Assembly (NCBI GenBank): GCA_963682025.1
Contig: OY821521.1
Location: 102,417,111 to 102,481,110, forward strand
Source: Cordilura impudica
Lineage: Eukaryota > Arthropoda > Insecta > Diptera > Scathophagidae
Length of the DNA stretch: 64,000 nucleotides
Direction: 5' to 3'
Below the pieces are notes generated by a model. That model was given only the letters and a program-made list of their open reading frames with translations, was not told where the DNA came from and searched no databases. Positions 34,359-47,166 of the stretch are shown piece after piece. Made by a program: the position numbers and the translations under genes. Positions within the stretch are counted from its first letter, which is position 1. Each line of letters begins with the position of its first letter.

Positions 34359-34360
34359 TA

Positions 34361-35149
34361 TTTCCTGAATGCATCTTTTCTAAACATTCACGTTATATTG
34401 CAGGCTTCATACTCTGATCGCATAGGACTTTCTCATAAAAATACATTAACGGTATTGAGTGCCATCAAGCTCAGTAGTAAAAACAAAATTAAATTTAAAT
34501 TTGCTCTTTTCACCGGGCTTGTAAGGATTATTGTAAATTAAATAATAAATTCTACAGACAGAAAACAGATTCGCTGTTTGAACCGAATTTGTTCACAACT
34601 GAATTTTGTGGTCCCATGTACTATCACATTATTCTGTTGTAATTACTCAATTTTATTATCCAGAATACCGTAAATAGTTTGAGGCAACTGAGCTTTTACA
34701 TAAATTCGATTGGACATATTGGCAAATTTGATTGTTACAATCGAATTTATATTTTATATATTGTGCGAAACAACCATTTATCTAGCTTAATTGAAGAAAA
34801 ATTTAGCTTAATTGATTCTGATGGAAATAAATTGAATGAATCATTTCAGTTAAATTTGGAGCTTTTCACAACAATAAATAATAACATTTCTTTAGAACAA
34901 CTCTGCTAATGAAAAAAATTGCAATTTAATTTAACATTTATGATTGTTACTAAGAAAATAAACACAACAAAATATAGTGACCACCAGAGCTCCCATGAGA
35001 CATGGAAGCGGAAATAGTGTTATTTTCTCCGCTCTCTACGCATAGATTGAGAAGAAAAAAATTGATATGTAAAAAAAGCCAAACAAATTAAACTACATTC
35101 TTTTTATGGCTTAGAGTCAAGCCATTTAGGCATTTCTTCACTATAAAAC
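34361..35149. other. AT-rich spacer, no supported gene
   Basis: A 76-codon ORF at 34679-34909 (+) starts with TTG, matches nothing I know and has low-complexity composition. Nothing else seen. Confidence 0.45.
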
Positions 35150-35911
35150 AAGTAAGAAAATTATAGTCGGTCTAGACCGACTATACGATACCCTATACCA
35201 TGCGTTTAGAAACCCTATCTCTTAGGCCCAACTAACTGGACATAGAAAATAAGCAAAAACCAAATTTGAGTGGGATTTTCATTAATTTTTTTGGCTGCAG
35301 ATATGAAAAAGTTCATATCGGATTCTATATCTATATGGGTACTAGGTCTAAAGATGGACCAAGCCTGATCATGTTTGTTAAAGTCTTTTGTATTTTGCAA
35401 ATATATATATACAAACAAAATTTGAGAAGAATTAGTGCAATATTTTTGTTTTTTAATAGATTTAAGTGAAGATCGGGAAGCAGCTCTATATGGGGCCAAA
35501 GGGATCATTTTTGGACTACTCATTAGTGGATGTAATGAACGCATACAAATCCAATTTGAGTAAGATCTATATGACAATTTGGATCTTATGGCAATTTATG
35601 TCGATTTCATAGGGGTAATTTGTATGGTGGCTAGGTCTGAACATGGACCGATTCTCACTAATTTCAATAGCGTTCATCCCATGGCCGATGGAAGCTTACA
35701 TACCAAATTTCATCAAAATATATTCATATTTGCGACCTGCAGTTTGATTACAAGCTTTACATGGACACACAGACGGACATTGTTAAATCAACTCAAAAAT
35801 TGATTCTGATTCGATCGGTATAATTAAAGATGGGTCCTGGTCAAATATTTTTGGTTGTTACAAACAGCAGCACAAAGTCGTTATACCCAAACCACATAGT
35901 GGTATAGGGTA
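35150..35911 (-). mobile_element. HINE-A copy 8, full length
   Basis: ACAAGTAAG, the 20-bp palindrome and the GGTATAGGGTATA close are intact. Only one GGAC unit (about 35774). It immediately precedes the non-LTR RT sequence. Confidence 0.9.
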
Positions 35912-36451
35912 TAACTATTCATGAATGACCACGGAATAAATTTATTGCAGTTTCATATTTGGTTGCTATAATATTCATAGTATATAGCTTACCCAATCGT
36001 TTGAACTCCTTTAATCCATAACAATTTTTAAATCTAATAAAATTATCAACTGTTATAATCGGCGCAAATTTTCAATTTTCTTTCGTTACTCAAAACGGCG
36101 TTATTTCAACGTACTCTTTAATAAGAATCAAATACATTGGAGAGTGATAAGTTACACCCGAAATTTATAATATTACTTTTACTATTAAACAGGAGGCATG
36201 CAAAAATTGTGCCATTACTTAACTCAAAAGCAGAATTCAGACCTATAGCCATATTGTATTTTCTATCGAAAATCTTAGAAAAACTGTTGTAGAAACAAAT
36301 ACATTTATATGTCAATACTCATAATTTGCTTTGCGGTATGTAATCTGGTTTCCGTCGGAGCCATAGCTGCGTTACGGCTCTTGTCGAAGTTAGTGAGAAC
36401 ATACTGCAAGGATTAGAAAATGGTAGTATTAACTTTTAAGTGCTTCTAGAC
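35912..36451 (+). pseudogene. Non-LTR retrotransposon reverse transcriptase, first part
   Basis: Degenerate coding sequence in which AEFRPIAILYFLSKILEKLL (36230-36285, the RT finger motif 'FRPI..L....K..E'), then SGFRRSHSCVTALVEVSENI (36348-36405), are clear. It ends in VLLD at the duplicated 8 bases TTCTAGAC. The reading continues at 47175 with HSKAFDMVDHDIV, the catalytic motif A region. Stops and small indels are present. In a live element the enzyme copies RNA at a nicked target. Confidence 0.75.
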
Positions 36452-37125
36452 CACGGGTTCCGAACCGGTGGTCTATGGACCCCGTAGGGGTACGTGGAGA
36501 ACTCCTCGGGGGTACGAGAAGCACGGCCGATAAGAAAATTGTTTTACAATTATTGATAATATCTCATTGTTTTAAAATTAGGTAACAAACAAAAATCTAA
36601 ATTTTTTTTTAACAAAGTTTGGTTTTCTTAAAGTAAATTTCCTAAAACTAAATACAATAACTAATATGTATGTACATACGAGTATGTATGAGTATTTCTT
36701 ATTTTTGAGATAAGCCGTTGTATGAAAAAGCATTAGTAGGCTTAAAAATTTTGGTTATCGTAGGAAAGAGACATATATAATTGCAAAATAGTAAGAAGAT
36801 TCATTATAAAAATGACTTTTAAGGGTTTGGTTGATTTTTAAAAGTTCCTGCGTTTTTAATATTTTTCGGTTCTCTCTGCGCTATTGATGTAATTCACTTA
36901 TCAAACTGTTATTGTTTTTACTACTAAAACTTGTACAAAAAATAAATATATACAACGGTTTTCAGTTTATTTTGGTAAGTACAATAAATAAACCAGTGCA
37001 AAATTATTTGTTTTAGATTCCAGAAATAATTATTTTTTTCTTATCGACAGGTAACCCATGCTATCACAATATTAAAGAAGCATTGTTATTAGGACTTTTA
37101 TATTCAATTCGGCTTCATTTTCTTA

Positions 37126-38800
37126 GTTGACAAAGATGGATTGCAAAGGCCACAATGTATACTTTGCTCGAAAGTACTTAGTAATGGTTATATGAAACCA
37201 TCCAAATAAAGGTACATCTACAAGCAATTCAACGTTAATGACAAAGAAGCTTTATTCAAAATTAAGAGAGCCCGATTTTAAACAACCGAAAAGCTCACCA
37301 ATCACGGATTTGTTCCCGAGAAAAAAAAAACAGCTTTAGAAGCACGTTATCGTGTGGCATTGAGGATTTCGAAAGATAAAAAACCTCATACAATCGCATA
37401 AACTTTGATTAAACCATGTGCGATGGTAATGACGCAAATTATGTTTGGTAAGGACGCGAAACTTAAAATGTTACAAATCTCACTATCCAACAACACTATT
37501 CACGACCGAATTAAAGATATGTCAGAAGATGTCTTAAAGCAGATTGTGGAACAAATACAAGAAAGTTCAACAAAAATTGGGTTGCAATTGGATGAATCCA
37601 CTGATGTTTATAACTGTGCTCGACTTCTTGTTTTTGTTAAATATGTGTATAGAAACGAAATCAAAGAAGATTTTCTTTTTTGTGAAGCTCTGACAGATAC
37701 TACAAACGCTGAGGATATTACGTCAATTATGAATAATTGTTTTGTTTGGAATGGGCTTTCTTGGAACAATGTGGGAGCTATTTGTACTGATGGTGCTCCA
37801 GCTATGCTCGGCAAAAATTCTGGAATTATTGCTCTTGTGAAACAGATAAACCCAAATGTTTTTTCTAGTCATTGCGTTGTTCGTCGTCATGCTTTGCCAT
37901 CAAAGACTCTTCCTTCTTATTTCAAAGAGGTATTGGATATTGTCGTGAAAGCTGTACACGTTATGAAATCAATGGCATTGAATCACCGCCTATTTAAAGT
38001 GTTGTGCAAAGAAGTTGGGTGCGCACATACCGTACTTCTTTTGCATACAGAAGTACGTTGGCTATCCAGAGGAAAAGTTCTTAGCCGTGTTTTTGAACTT
38101 AGATCTCAAATTGAGACATTTCTACGTGACAAAGAATCAACTATTTTGCTTCACTTCATGGATACCAGCTTTGTGCTCCATTTAGCTTACCTTGCAGATA
38201 TATTTAGCCATCTGAACTCCTTAAATATATCACTCCAAGGTAGAGGTATGAATATATATTAGATGCCTAGGAGAAAGTAACGTAATTTCAAGAAAAGTTG
38301 GCTCTCTATGGCAGAAGAGTTAAAAGTGAAAATTACGCCAATTTTTCGCTTTTTGATGAAATAGTTTCCTTGCAAGTTCAACGTGCAATTGATATCAAGG
38401 TTCTGGAATGTATTAAAATGCATCTGGAAAATTTTTAAATAACTTTCGATGGAATTATTCCTCGCACATTTGTAGTTGATAAATGGATAAGAAACCCTTT
38501 CACCATTTCATTGGATCAAACTAGTGATGCTCATGACACAAAAGATGAGCCCATTGAATTGAGGAATAACAAACATATAAGCAGTGACTTAGAAACAATG
38601 GCCTTGGATGTATTCTGGTTTAAACAAAGCGAGTCAGATCCTGTTTTGGTCAAACGGGCGTTGAAAGCTCTTATTCCGTTTATCACTACTTAAAAGCAAA
38701 ATTAAGGAACAAACTAAAGGCTGAACATGACATGCGGTTGGCTCTTTCAAACACCCTACCACGAATAGAACAATTGGTTGACGGTAAGCAGCAACAACGT
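37126..38800 (+). pseudogene. hAT transposase of the ZBED5/SCAND3-like type, broken
   Basis: A BED zinc-finger start is visible at 37130-37210: RPQCILCSKVLSNGYMKPSK ('C..C...L....MKPSKL..H'). The main ORF 37405-38262 has the RNase H core: LQLDESTDVYNCARLLVFVK (first catalytic aspartate), AICTDGAPAMLGKNSG (the 'TDGA.AM.G..SG' motif), HCVVRRHALPSKTLP and TEVRWLSRGKVLSRVFELR. Then come frames broken near 38262, 38440 and 38690, with FVVDKWIRNPFTIS, and the C-terminus SKLRNKLKAEHDMRLALS. Stops at 37207, 37279 and elsewhere disable it. The dimerisation middle is short, suggesting a deletion near 38690. Confidence 0.8.
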
Positions 38801-38828
38801 TCCCTCTTAATTTTTTTTTTTTTGTAAT

Positions 38829-41800
38829 TATACCCTCCACTCCAGTGTGCAGAGGGTATATATAAGTTTGTCATTCCGTTTGTAATAATTAGAAAAAAAA
38901 ATTTGGACCCCATAAAATATATATATTTGTGATCCTTATAACAACCGGAGTTGATATAGCGATGTCCGTCTGTCCGTCTGTCCGTCTGTGGAAATCACGA
39001 TGACGGCATCAATCGGGCAGCTAGGGTGCTCGTTGGCATAAAAAATGATTCACTAACATCCTGAAAAGTTTGCTATTTAAAATCGTCCAAATCGGTCGAT
39101 TAGGGCCCGAGATTTGAATGAAGAACTAAAAAAAGTCTTGAAAAAATATAATTTTCTATGTTGTTCTTGTCACGATCACGCCCTCAATAGGATAGCTAGG
39201 GTGATAATTTTTAGTGAGAATGATTCACCAAATTCATGGAAAGATTTCTACTTCAAAAATTATTAAAATCGGTGGAACAGGTCCAGGTAAATCTATGAAA
39301 AATTAAAAAAAAAATGAAAAACATGATGTTTCCATATTGTTCCTGTTGTTATTCTAAATGTTGCATTGTTGTCATAGCTGGACTTGTTGTTTTTGTGGTC
39401 GTTGTGGTAATAATATAATAAAAACAAACCCTTTGTACATTTTTTTGTGAACTCTGGTAGAAAATTTTAAAAGTTTCCATTGTTTTGGCATCACTAAACA
39501 AATTTGTTAGATCATTTCTGTCATTGCCACGAGCCTGCATGCAAAATTTCAGATCGATTGGCTCACGGGAAAGGGGCTAAAAATCGATCCAAAATTTTGT
39601 CGACAAGCAGACACTACCAGTTAATATAAAGGCAGTAAATAAAGGGAGTAAAAGTTCACCAATAATTTAAAAAACAAATTTTTATGTATTAATTTATTTA
39701 AAGAAAAAAATAATTAAATGAAATAGTAATAATAATAAAAAAAATAATATACAATACAAAAAAAAAGAATATATAAATAAAATAAAATAAAGATAAATAC
39801 ATTCATAGCATTATAATACATATAAAAGGTCAATGTTTTCTAACCGTAACCGTAACGAGTCAGTTGTTTTTTTTTACATGAAAATCATTTAAAACAGTTA
39901 CCGAACGTAACCGGAACGTCCCAATACTTTTCATGTGAAAAAAAGGCTGACACGTTACGTAACAGTTACATGTCGCTAACTTGTTCTTTACACAGGCTAC
40001 TGCTTTTGCAGCCAACTTTAAGTCTATTTATATAGTTTCGTAAGTATAACTGATAAAATTGTTTCTATTATTTTTTGCTGTAAGTAATAAATTATAAATA
40101 TACTGAATTTGCAAACTAAAATGGATACATATATTGGAGGTGCTTTAATACGAAACAAAATCAAAAAAAAAAAAACAACTCTACAACATCAACAATGGCA
40201 GTCATATGTTCTTCAAATAGAAAAAAAACTGCAAGTGTGTTTTGTTGGCTACAAAACAAAAATAGTGTTGACAATATAACAAAATATGTAAAAGAAGTTA
40301 GTGCTATGAAATATTTTATTTTGTTTAAAAAAAAAATCGCAAAATGAAAGGCTATAATTCCATTAATAATCAAAAGGCGTTAAACTAATTTATTTATTTT
40401 TACGTTGTACTAATGCATTTTAAATAAGTAAAAGTAATTGTATATTTAAATAAAAATGCATTTGTATTATATGTTGCTGTCGTATTCAGAAAAATCAAGT
40501 AGCTGACTACACGACTACAAATGCTGCTGCCAGCAGTCGTCTATGTGTTTCATTCATGATGTTGCATTTTTTTGCGAGCAATACTTACATATATTCTAAA
40601 TAAAGAAATAATAGTTCTTTTCATACTGCGAAATCTATACAAATATATGTATGTACAAATACTATATGTCAAATTTCAAATTTGCAATAATTGATACATT
40701 TTTGAAAGAAAATTGTATAATATGAAATGTCTTTAATTTATTTCATAGAAAACAATTTTTTGAGGTGCGTGGATTTTCCATATTTACTGTTTTACTATTT
40801 TCGTAATGAGGTTAAATGAGTTAAAAAGAATTTAAAATATTTGAAAATATTAGGTGAGGATCCTCAAGATGTAATATACGATCGGTCTAAAACTTTTCAC
40901 TTAGAGCCACAGTTAAATTCGAAACAACAAAAACCCATATATTTTGTGCATAAAGTTTAACATTAAATGTGCTTTTCTAAAATGTCTATATATTTTTTCT
41001 CATTCATTTCTGACCATCTTCAATGTAAATTTACCAAAGTTTTTTTTATTGCAATATGTATATAAAACTTAAAAATTTAATATTTTTTATTGTGTATTAA
41101 CTTATTATTCTGCGATTTTCATTACATCACAAAATGTTACAAATTGGCACTACTGTTTCAAAAACAAAAAACTTCTAAATCAGTTGAAAACAGTTGATCT
41201 GTAAAACTGTGTGTAAAATTGTGTCAAATAAAATTACAAATATTAATAAATATAATAATACGTATATATATATTATTAATTTTGTTAAGAATTAGCACAA
41301 AATTGATTTTCCATTTTGCATTTCATTTATAAAGAATTCTGCCATATTTTGTTAAAGGGAAAATCCATTTTTGTTATATTAAAAAAAACATTAATTAAAT
41401 ATTTACCAACATCTAACTAGAATTATGATTTATTCTGACTAAAAAGTTCCAATTAAAAGTTATTCATCCCAATTATGAATATTCTCAAGGAATTTCTTTC
41501 TCACGGAAAATACATTTCTCGAGAAAAAAATTCCTCCAATTATAAATTCCGCGTGAATCGAATTTCGAAGCCACTTGCTTTGCTTATTGACAATTTATTT
41601 TCTATTTTTTGTGTGTGTGCAAACGACCCTACAATAAATGTCCCAATAAACATTTTTGTTTGCTATCAACTTGAGGTGCATTTGAGATCAAATACATTTC
41701 TCAAATCTCCAACGTTAATTCTCAAATGCCCTCAATAGTTCGAATATAGTCTTCTCAACTTAAAAGGCACATTTTTTATATGCCGATTTTCATAGTTATC

Positions 41801-42503
41801 AAATTGAGAAATTTGTGATTCTCAACTTGATAGCAAAGAAATATTTCCAATCGGTATCAAATGGAAGGTACGGAATTGCCATATTAAAAAATATTATACT
41901 AATTTTAGAAATGAAAACAATGTACTTTTTTTAATGTTTCAATTTAATTTCATTATATATTTAACATTACTATGTACATATTTAACATTAAATGTACATA
42001 TTATGTACATTTTTTAAAATCTAGAATTAAAAATAAATGAATTAATTAGTTGTACATTTTTTGAAAAATTCGACAAAAAGCAGAAATAATTAAAAATATA
42101 TCAATGATTTATTTGTACTTTTGTGGCATTTTTTAATTTAATTTATTATTTATGACATATTTAAATAATATCTCAGACTTAACACAAATCGTATTCAAGT
42201 TGAAAAATGTTTGGTCTCAAGTGGAGAAAAGTGTTGGATATCCAATTGAGAGTAAAAATGTTTCTCAAAGATTGGAAAAAATGTTAAGTCTCAACTTGAT
42301 GTCAAGTTGAAAGCAAACAAGGAGAAAAATTGTTCAACCCAAGTTGAGAATTACATTTGACATCAATTTAAGAACTTAACTTTTCTCCAACATTGGAGAA
42401 ATAATATTTCAATGCATACTGGGGAATGACCGAAACTAACACATAAACAGTTTTTTCCTATTTGAAAAACATATGACTGTCATTGTTGCTGTTGTAGAGT
42501 TGT
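38829..42503 (+). mobile_element. HINE-B copy C, diverged, 3' end not found
   Basis: Begins TATACCCTCCACTCC with the hairpin and a short GTCTGTCC array (38960-38990). It aligns with copy D to about 39700 and again around 41100-41370 (ATTCTGCGATTTT...ACATCACAAAATGTTAC) with copies A and B. It has no 3' hairpin of its own before copy D starts, so D probably inserted into C and C's tail was lost, or C is truncated. Confidence 0.65.
41469..42421. mobile_element. CCCA(A/G)T-ended element with subterminal CTCAACTTGA arrays
   Basis: The right end ATGCATACTGGG and a less certain left end (CCCAATTATGAATATT at 41469; an alternative is CCCAATAAACATT at 41641) enclose arms full of CTCAACTTGA / TCAAGTTGAG and TTCTCCAA words in opposite orientation. 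No protein. The flanks show no clear duplication. Confidence 0.45.
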
Positions 42504-43372
42504 TATACCCTCCACTCCAGTGTGCAGAGGGTATATATAAGTTTGTCATTCCGTTTGTAATAATTAGAAAAAAAATTTTGGACCCCATAAAATTTATATA
42601 TTTGTGATCCTTATAACAACCGGAGTTGATATAGCGATGTCCGTCTGTCCGTCTGTCCGTCTGTGGAAATCACGATGACGACATCAATCCGGCAGCTAGG
42701 GTACTCGTTGACATAAAAATGATTCACTAACATCCTGAGAAGTTTGCTATTTAAAATCGTCCAAATCGGTCGATTAGGGCCCGAGATTTGAATGAAGAAC
42801 TAAAAAAGTCTTGAAAAAAAAATAATTTTCTATGTTGTTCTTGTCACGATCACGCCCTCAATAGTGCAGCTACAGTGATTATTTTTAGTGAGAATGATTC
42901 ACCAAATTCATGGAAAGATTTCTACTTCAAAAATCATTAAAATCGGTGGAACAGGTCCAGGGAAATCTCTGAAAAAGTAAAAAAAAAATGAAAAACATGA
43001 TATTTCTATATTTTTCTTGTTGTTATTCTAAATGTTGCATTGTTTTCATAGCTGGACTTGTTGTTTTTGTGGTCGTTATGGTAGTAATATAACAAAAACA
43101 AACCCTTTGTACATTTTTTGATCAACTCTAGTAGAAAAATTTAAAAGTTTCCATTGTTTTGGCATCACTAAAAAAATATGTTAGATCATTTCTGTCATTG
43201 CCACAAGCCTGCCTGCAAAATTTCAGATCGATTGGGTCACGGGAAAGTGGTTAAAATCGATCCAAAATTTTTTCGACAAGCAGACACTACGAGTTAATAT
43301 AAAGAGAGTAAAAATTCACCAACATCTAAAGCAAATAATGCTAAAATACCTAGTTGTTAATAAAAAAAACAA

Positions 43373-43999
43373 TTGGGCAATTCACAATGGTTAATGTATC
43401 GTTGTATCTCTTGTATCGTGTATCACTTTACAATAGTGTAAAATTGTTGTTGGTAATTTTCACTGAAAAATCTGATACACGATCCAACTTCATTTGCTAT
43501 GTTTAGTAAATGTTGTATATTGTATCATAACATATCACTTCCAAGTGAATGCCAGTTTTTATGAAAAAGAAAAAACAAATACATAGAATATTATCAGCAT
43601 AAATAATTATAAAATAAAATATGGCAAATAATGCAAATAACGCAAATACATCGATAAGTTTATTTATATAAAAATTAATGTTTATATTTTTAGTATGTAT
43701 TTTCTCTTTCAGTACCAACCAAAACATTTAACATTTTTTTTTTTCATTGTAAATTAAAATGCAAGAGGTACGTAACTAAAACTCCAGGGTATATCTCACG
43801 ACCAAAAAGCAAACACTGACAAGTGTTTTCTCTTATACAAAATAGCAGAAGCGACGAAGCGATCTTTCCTCGTTGGATCGAAAATTACTAAAGAAAGCGT
43901 TTTACAATATGAAAATACAACTGAGTGTTCACAACAAATGATTGTATTGTGTATTTCAATACAACATACAATATACAACACCTGTTGTGAATTGCCCAA
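43373..43999. mobile_element. MITE with TTGGGCAATTCACAA ends
   Basis: TTGGGCAATTCACAATGG at the left and the inverse TGTTGTGAATTGCCCAA at the right. No target duplication could be read. Interior noncoding with repeated TGTATC/GATACA words. Superfamily unknown. Confidence 0.6.
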
Positions 44000-44490
44000 A
44001 TGTAAATTTAGCAAAAAAAATTATGTATTAATTTATTTAAAGAGAAAAACACAAAAATAACGTTTGATGTTTTATTTTTTGTGTGTAATATTTAAATATA
44101 CATACATACACATATTAAATAATACAAATAATGTACATATATTATATATATGTATGTATGTATATTCATAGTAACTGCATGTTAGAAATAAATCGGTTAT
44201 TTTATTTACATAAAATTCTGCAGTATTTTGTTGTGGGGAAAATACATTTCTTTTGTATAACAGAGTGTCACTTCATTTTGCTCAGCGTGACTATGCCACA
44301 GTAGATGCCGCCATAATTTTTGTTTGTTCTAATTAGCTTTGCAATAGTTATTTCTATTTTAACATGAATGTTAATATTTTCAACTAGATATCATACAGAA
44401 CAATGTTAAGAGTATACACGGGTTGGTCTTTTATTTCATACGTTTTTTCATTATTCTTTTACAAATATGAACATAAGTTTGGCATATTAC

Positions 44491-45064
44491 CCACCAATCT
44501 CACATCACACTGCAAGTTCGAAAAACTCAATACACTCACATTTTTTTTACTAATACACACACATTTTCCGCAGTGGTCACACTAATGGCACCAAATTTTT
44601 CGTGCGAATAGTGGCAGACACTAACGATGATTAATGTTACCCTGTTATAAATTTAATGCAAATTTACTGGATTCTGTAAAATTGTATTTAAAGTTTTAAC
44701 TTGTTAAATCTATTATAATGATTTATTTTTTGAAATGCGCATACAAAAACGCAAGTTTGTTAATTATAGAGCATAAATATTATTAACTATTATTAAAATA
44801 ATACTAATAATAATAAATGTAAACATTTTCCCTCAAACATGTGCCTGTATAATAAACTTGGTAACTCTACTTAAAATAAAATAAGAGAGAGAAGTATACA
44901 AATTTTTTCAAGTTTACGCTTCGACAACATTTTAAAAATGAGATTGCAGTCAGATGTTTGAGCATAAAATTTAATGGCGATGGATTCGACTAATTCGAAC
45001 AATTTTTCGTTGATAATACGTACACAACGATTTTACAATTTCAGTGTGATGTGAGATTGGGGGG
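44491..45064. mobile_element. MITE family M3, copy 2
   Basis: Nearly identical to 21214-21785 with the same inverted ends; flanks TTAC (left) and TTAA (right). Confidence 0.75.
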
Positions 45065-45474
45065 TTAACTTTTTGTTGTCTTTACAAAATAGAGTTACCG
45101 AGTTCGTCAATGAGTTTTTTGCTTACAAAACAGTTCTAGATAGTTATATAGAATTATTATTCTGCTTTACCTATAAAATATCTGATTGCGATTACATCTA
45201 ATTTTTAAAAATTGTTTATAATTAATAAAGCATTATTATTCACATAAATACAAAATTTCACTTTTTAAATTTTACATTCAAATTTAAGAAAATATCAATT
45301 ATAATAAAAACGGAAAATAAAATTTCCAATTATAAATTAGAAAATATTAATTGAGTTTCAGAAAATCATATCAAAACGTCGGAAATAATAATTTTAAATT
45401 TAGAAATATCTTTACATTTAAAAATGTTTAAATTTAAAAAAAATATTGCCATTCAGGAGATATTAATAACTTTT

Positions 45475-45955
45475 CAGTACAGCGATTCAGTAACTTCTTT
45501 TAACGATAGTCCAATTGTAAAAAAAAAGAAAATTGCAAAATTATCAGTAAAATTTTGAAACGATATTCGCTATTGTTAAAGTCAGCTGTTGTTGTTATCT
45601 AAACGACAACCATTTTTGTGTTGTTTATCCAATCGATAAAAACTTAAATTTTTAGGTTGAAATGTCGTCATACATAAATAAAAATCATGAAATAGTGAAA
45701 ATATTTTGCTTTAATTAAAAAACTTTTTTATATAAATAAAAAAATTAAATAGCATATTCAATTCATTGTTTCATTTTCAAATAAATAAACAGAAATATTA
45801 GTAAAAAAAATAAATATATTAAACATAAACATAAAATCATCCTGTCAAACACGAAGTAATTTGTTTTTTTCTATTCTTTGTGTTTTTCGCTTATTTCGAC
45901 AGAGATGCCACTCATTTACAATTTAAATAAATAGAAAAACAGATTTGTCGATATT
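45475..45955 (+). mobile_element. MITE family M5, copy 3, right-truncated
   Basis: Same left end (GCGATTCAGTAACTTCTTTT) and body as 11004-11500, ending at AGATTTGTCGA. Confidence 0.6.
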
Positions 45956-46779
45956 AATTTAAATTCAATGAATTTAAGAAAACCTCAAATGATATTTAAG
46001 AATTGCTAACATAAAAATTGTTACATAAGTAAACGTAATTTTATGAGAATGTTATTTTTTATATATAAATTTTCACAATTTTTTTTGGATGAAAATTTGA
46101 AGTTTTTCAGAAAATAAAGATAACATTAAATTATTTTATTTAAAATGTTTGGGACTTTTCGTTTTTTGCGTTTTTCATCCCTAATTTGATTATTTATTAT
46201 TATAAATTTATTCTCTATGTTTTCAAAATATGGCAATATTTTAAAAAAAAGTTGAGAGAGCTTTTTTTTTTGGTTATTATTTTGTTACTCCATCCGACCT
46301 ATATGGCCACAATGAAGAAATATTTGGCCAGTTAAAAGAAACTATACAGCCATCTCCAATTAGCACGATTTAATGCATATAGCCACTCTACACAACCATT
46401 ACCTTTGCAATGGAGGTTAGGGCGAGCTATTTAATTAGCAAGAACTAATTAAACGAGAAGTTATGTCATATAACCGGAAACGCATGCATATAGGTATATA
46501 ACCAAAATGCATGCCGATCAGCAACCACGATGACCAAAAAGCAAACACCGAAATAAATCCGAAATAATAGAAAAGAAGAAAACCAACCCAAAGAATTTGC
46601 TGAAATAATTTGGTATTAAGTTTAATAAATTGTTTACTTTTTCATTTACATTTATTATCAAGACTCAAACCAAGGTGGAGGGTATCAAAGATTCGGCACA
46701 GCCGAATTTAACACTCTTACTTGTTTTTAATAAATTACTTTTAAATATAAGGTGAATAAATTTTTTTTTATATATAATA

Positions 46780-46810
46780 CTAGCTGAGTCCGGTCCGCGT
46801 TGCTGGCGCG
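46780..46810 (-). mobile_element. Isolated Helitron 3' terminus
   Basis: On the minus strand, the hairpin CGCG...CGCG (46796-46810) is followed by GACCGGACTCAG and CTAG (46780-46783), then T. Lies inside the hAT element between HINE-B copy D and the hAT right end. The matching body is unclear. Confidence 0.5.
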
Positions 46811-47166
46811 AAGAAAACATCTGGATTTTATATTGCATCTAAATTTTAATACCGAGTGTCGGGCAAAAGTAAAGCACGATTTAATAATATTATGAATATG
46901 ACTGAAAAAAAATATACGTTTTCTTTTCTATCATGTACAAAAAAAAGTTATGCAAATCGGAGAACCAAAGGAACATATGGTATGAATACGAAGTCGCTAG
47001 CATTAGTGGTTCAACAGTTATTAGAGTACCAACATACGCACCAACGTTTTTATATATTAAAGATTGTTTTTTTTTTTGTATATAAATATCAATAAAAGTT
47101 AGGGGTACGTTAGATTCCAAATTGTTACCAAAGGGTACGATTACCACAAAAGGTTGGGAACCAGTG

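Larger units (their letters stand above)
42504..46724 (+). mobile_element. HINE-B copy D with passenger MITEs
   Basis: Starts TATACCCTCCACTCC and ends GGTGGAGGGTATC, hairpin TTCGGCACAGCCGAA, CTTACTTGT (46724). Passengers differ from those of A and B: a TTGGGC-ended MITE (43373-43999), M3 copy 2 (44491-45064) and a truncated M5 (45475-45955). Confidence 0.7.
36452..47166 (+). mobile_element. hAT transposon (ZBED/Charlie-like), 10.7 kb because of nested insertions
   Basis: Left end CACGGGTTCCGAACC and inverse of right end CACTGGTTCCCAACC (13 of 15 match); both ends go on with GGGGTACG-type sequence. Exact 8-bp duplication TTCTAGAC at 36444-36451 and 47167-47174. The transposase lies at 37126-38800. 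Two HINE-B copies (38829-46724) and a Helitron end enlarge it. It interrupts an RT gene, whose frame is restored when the element and one duplicate are removed. Confidence 0.85.
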
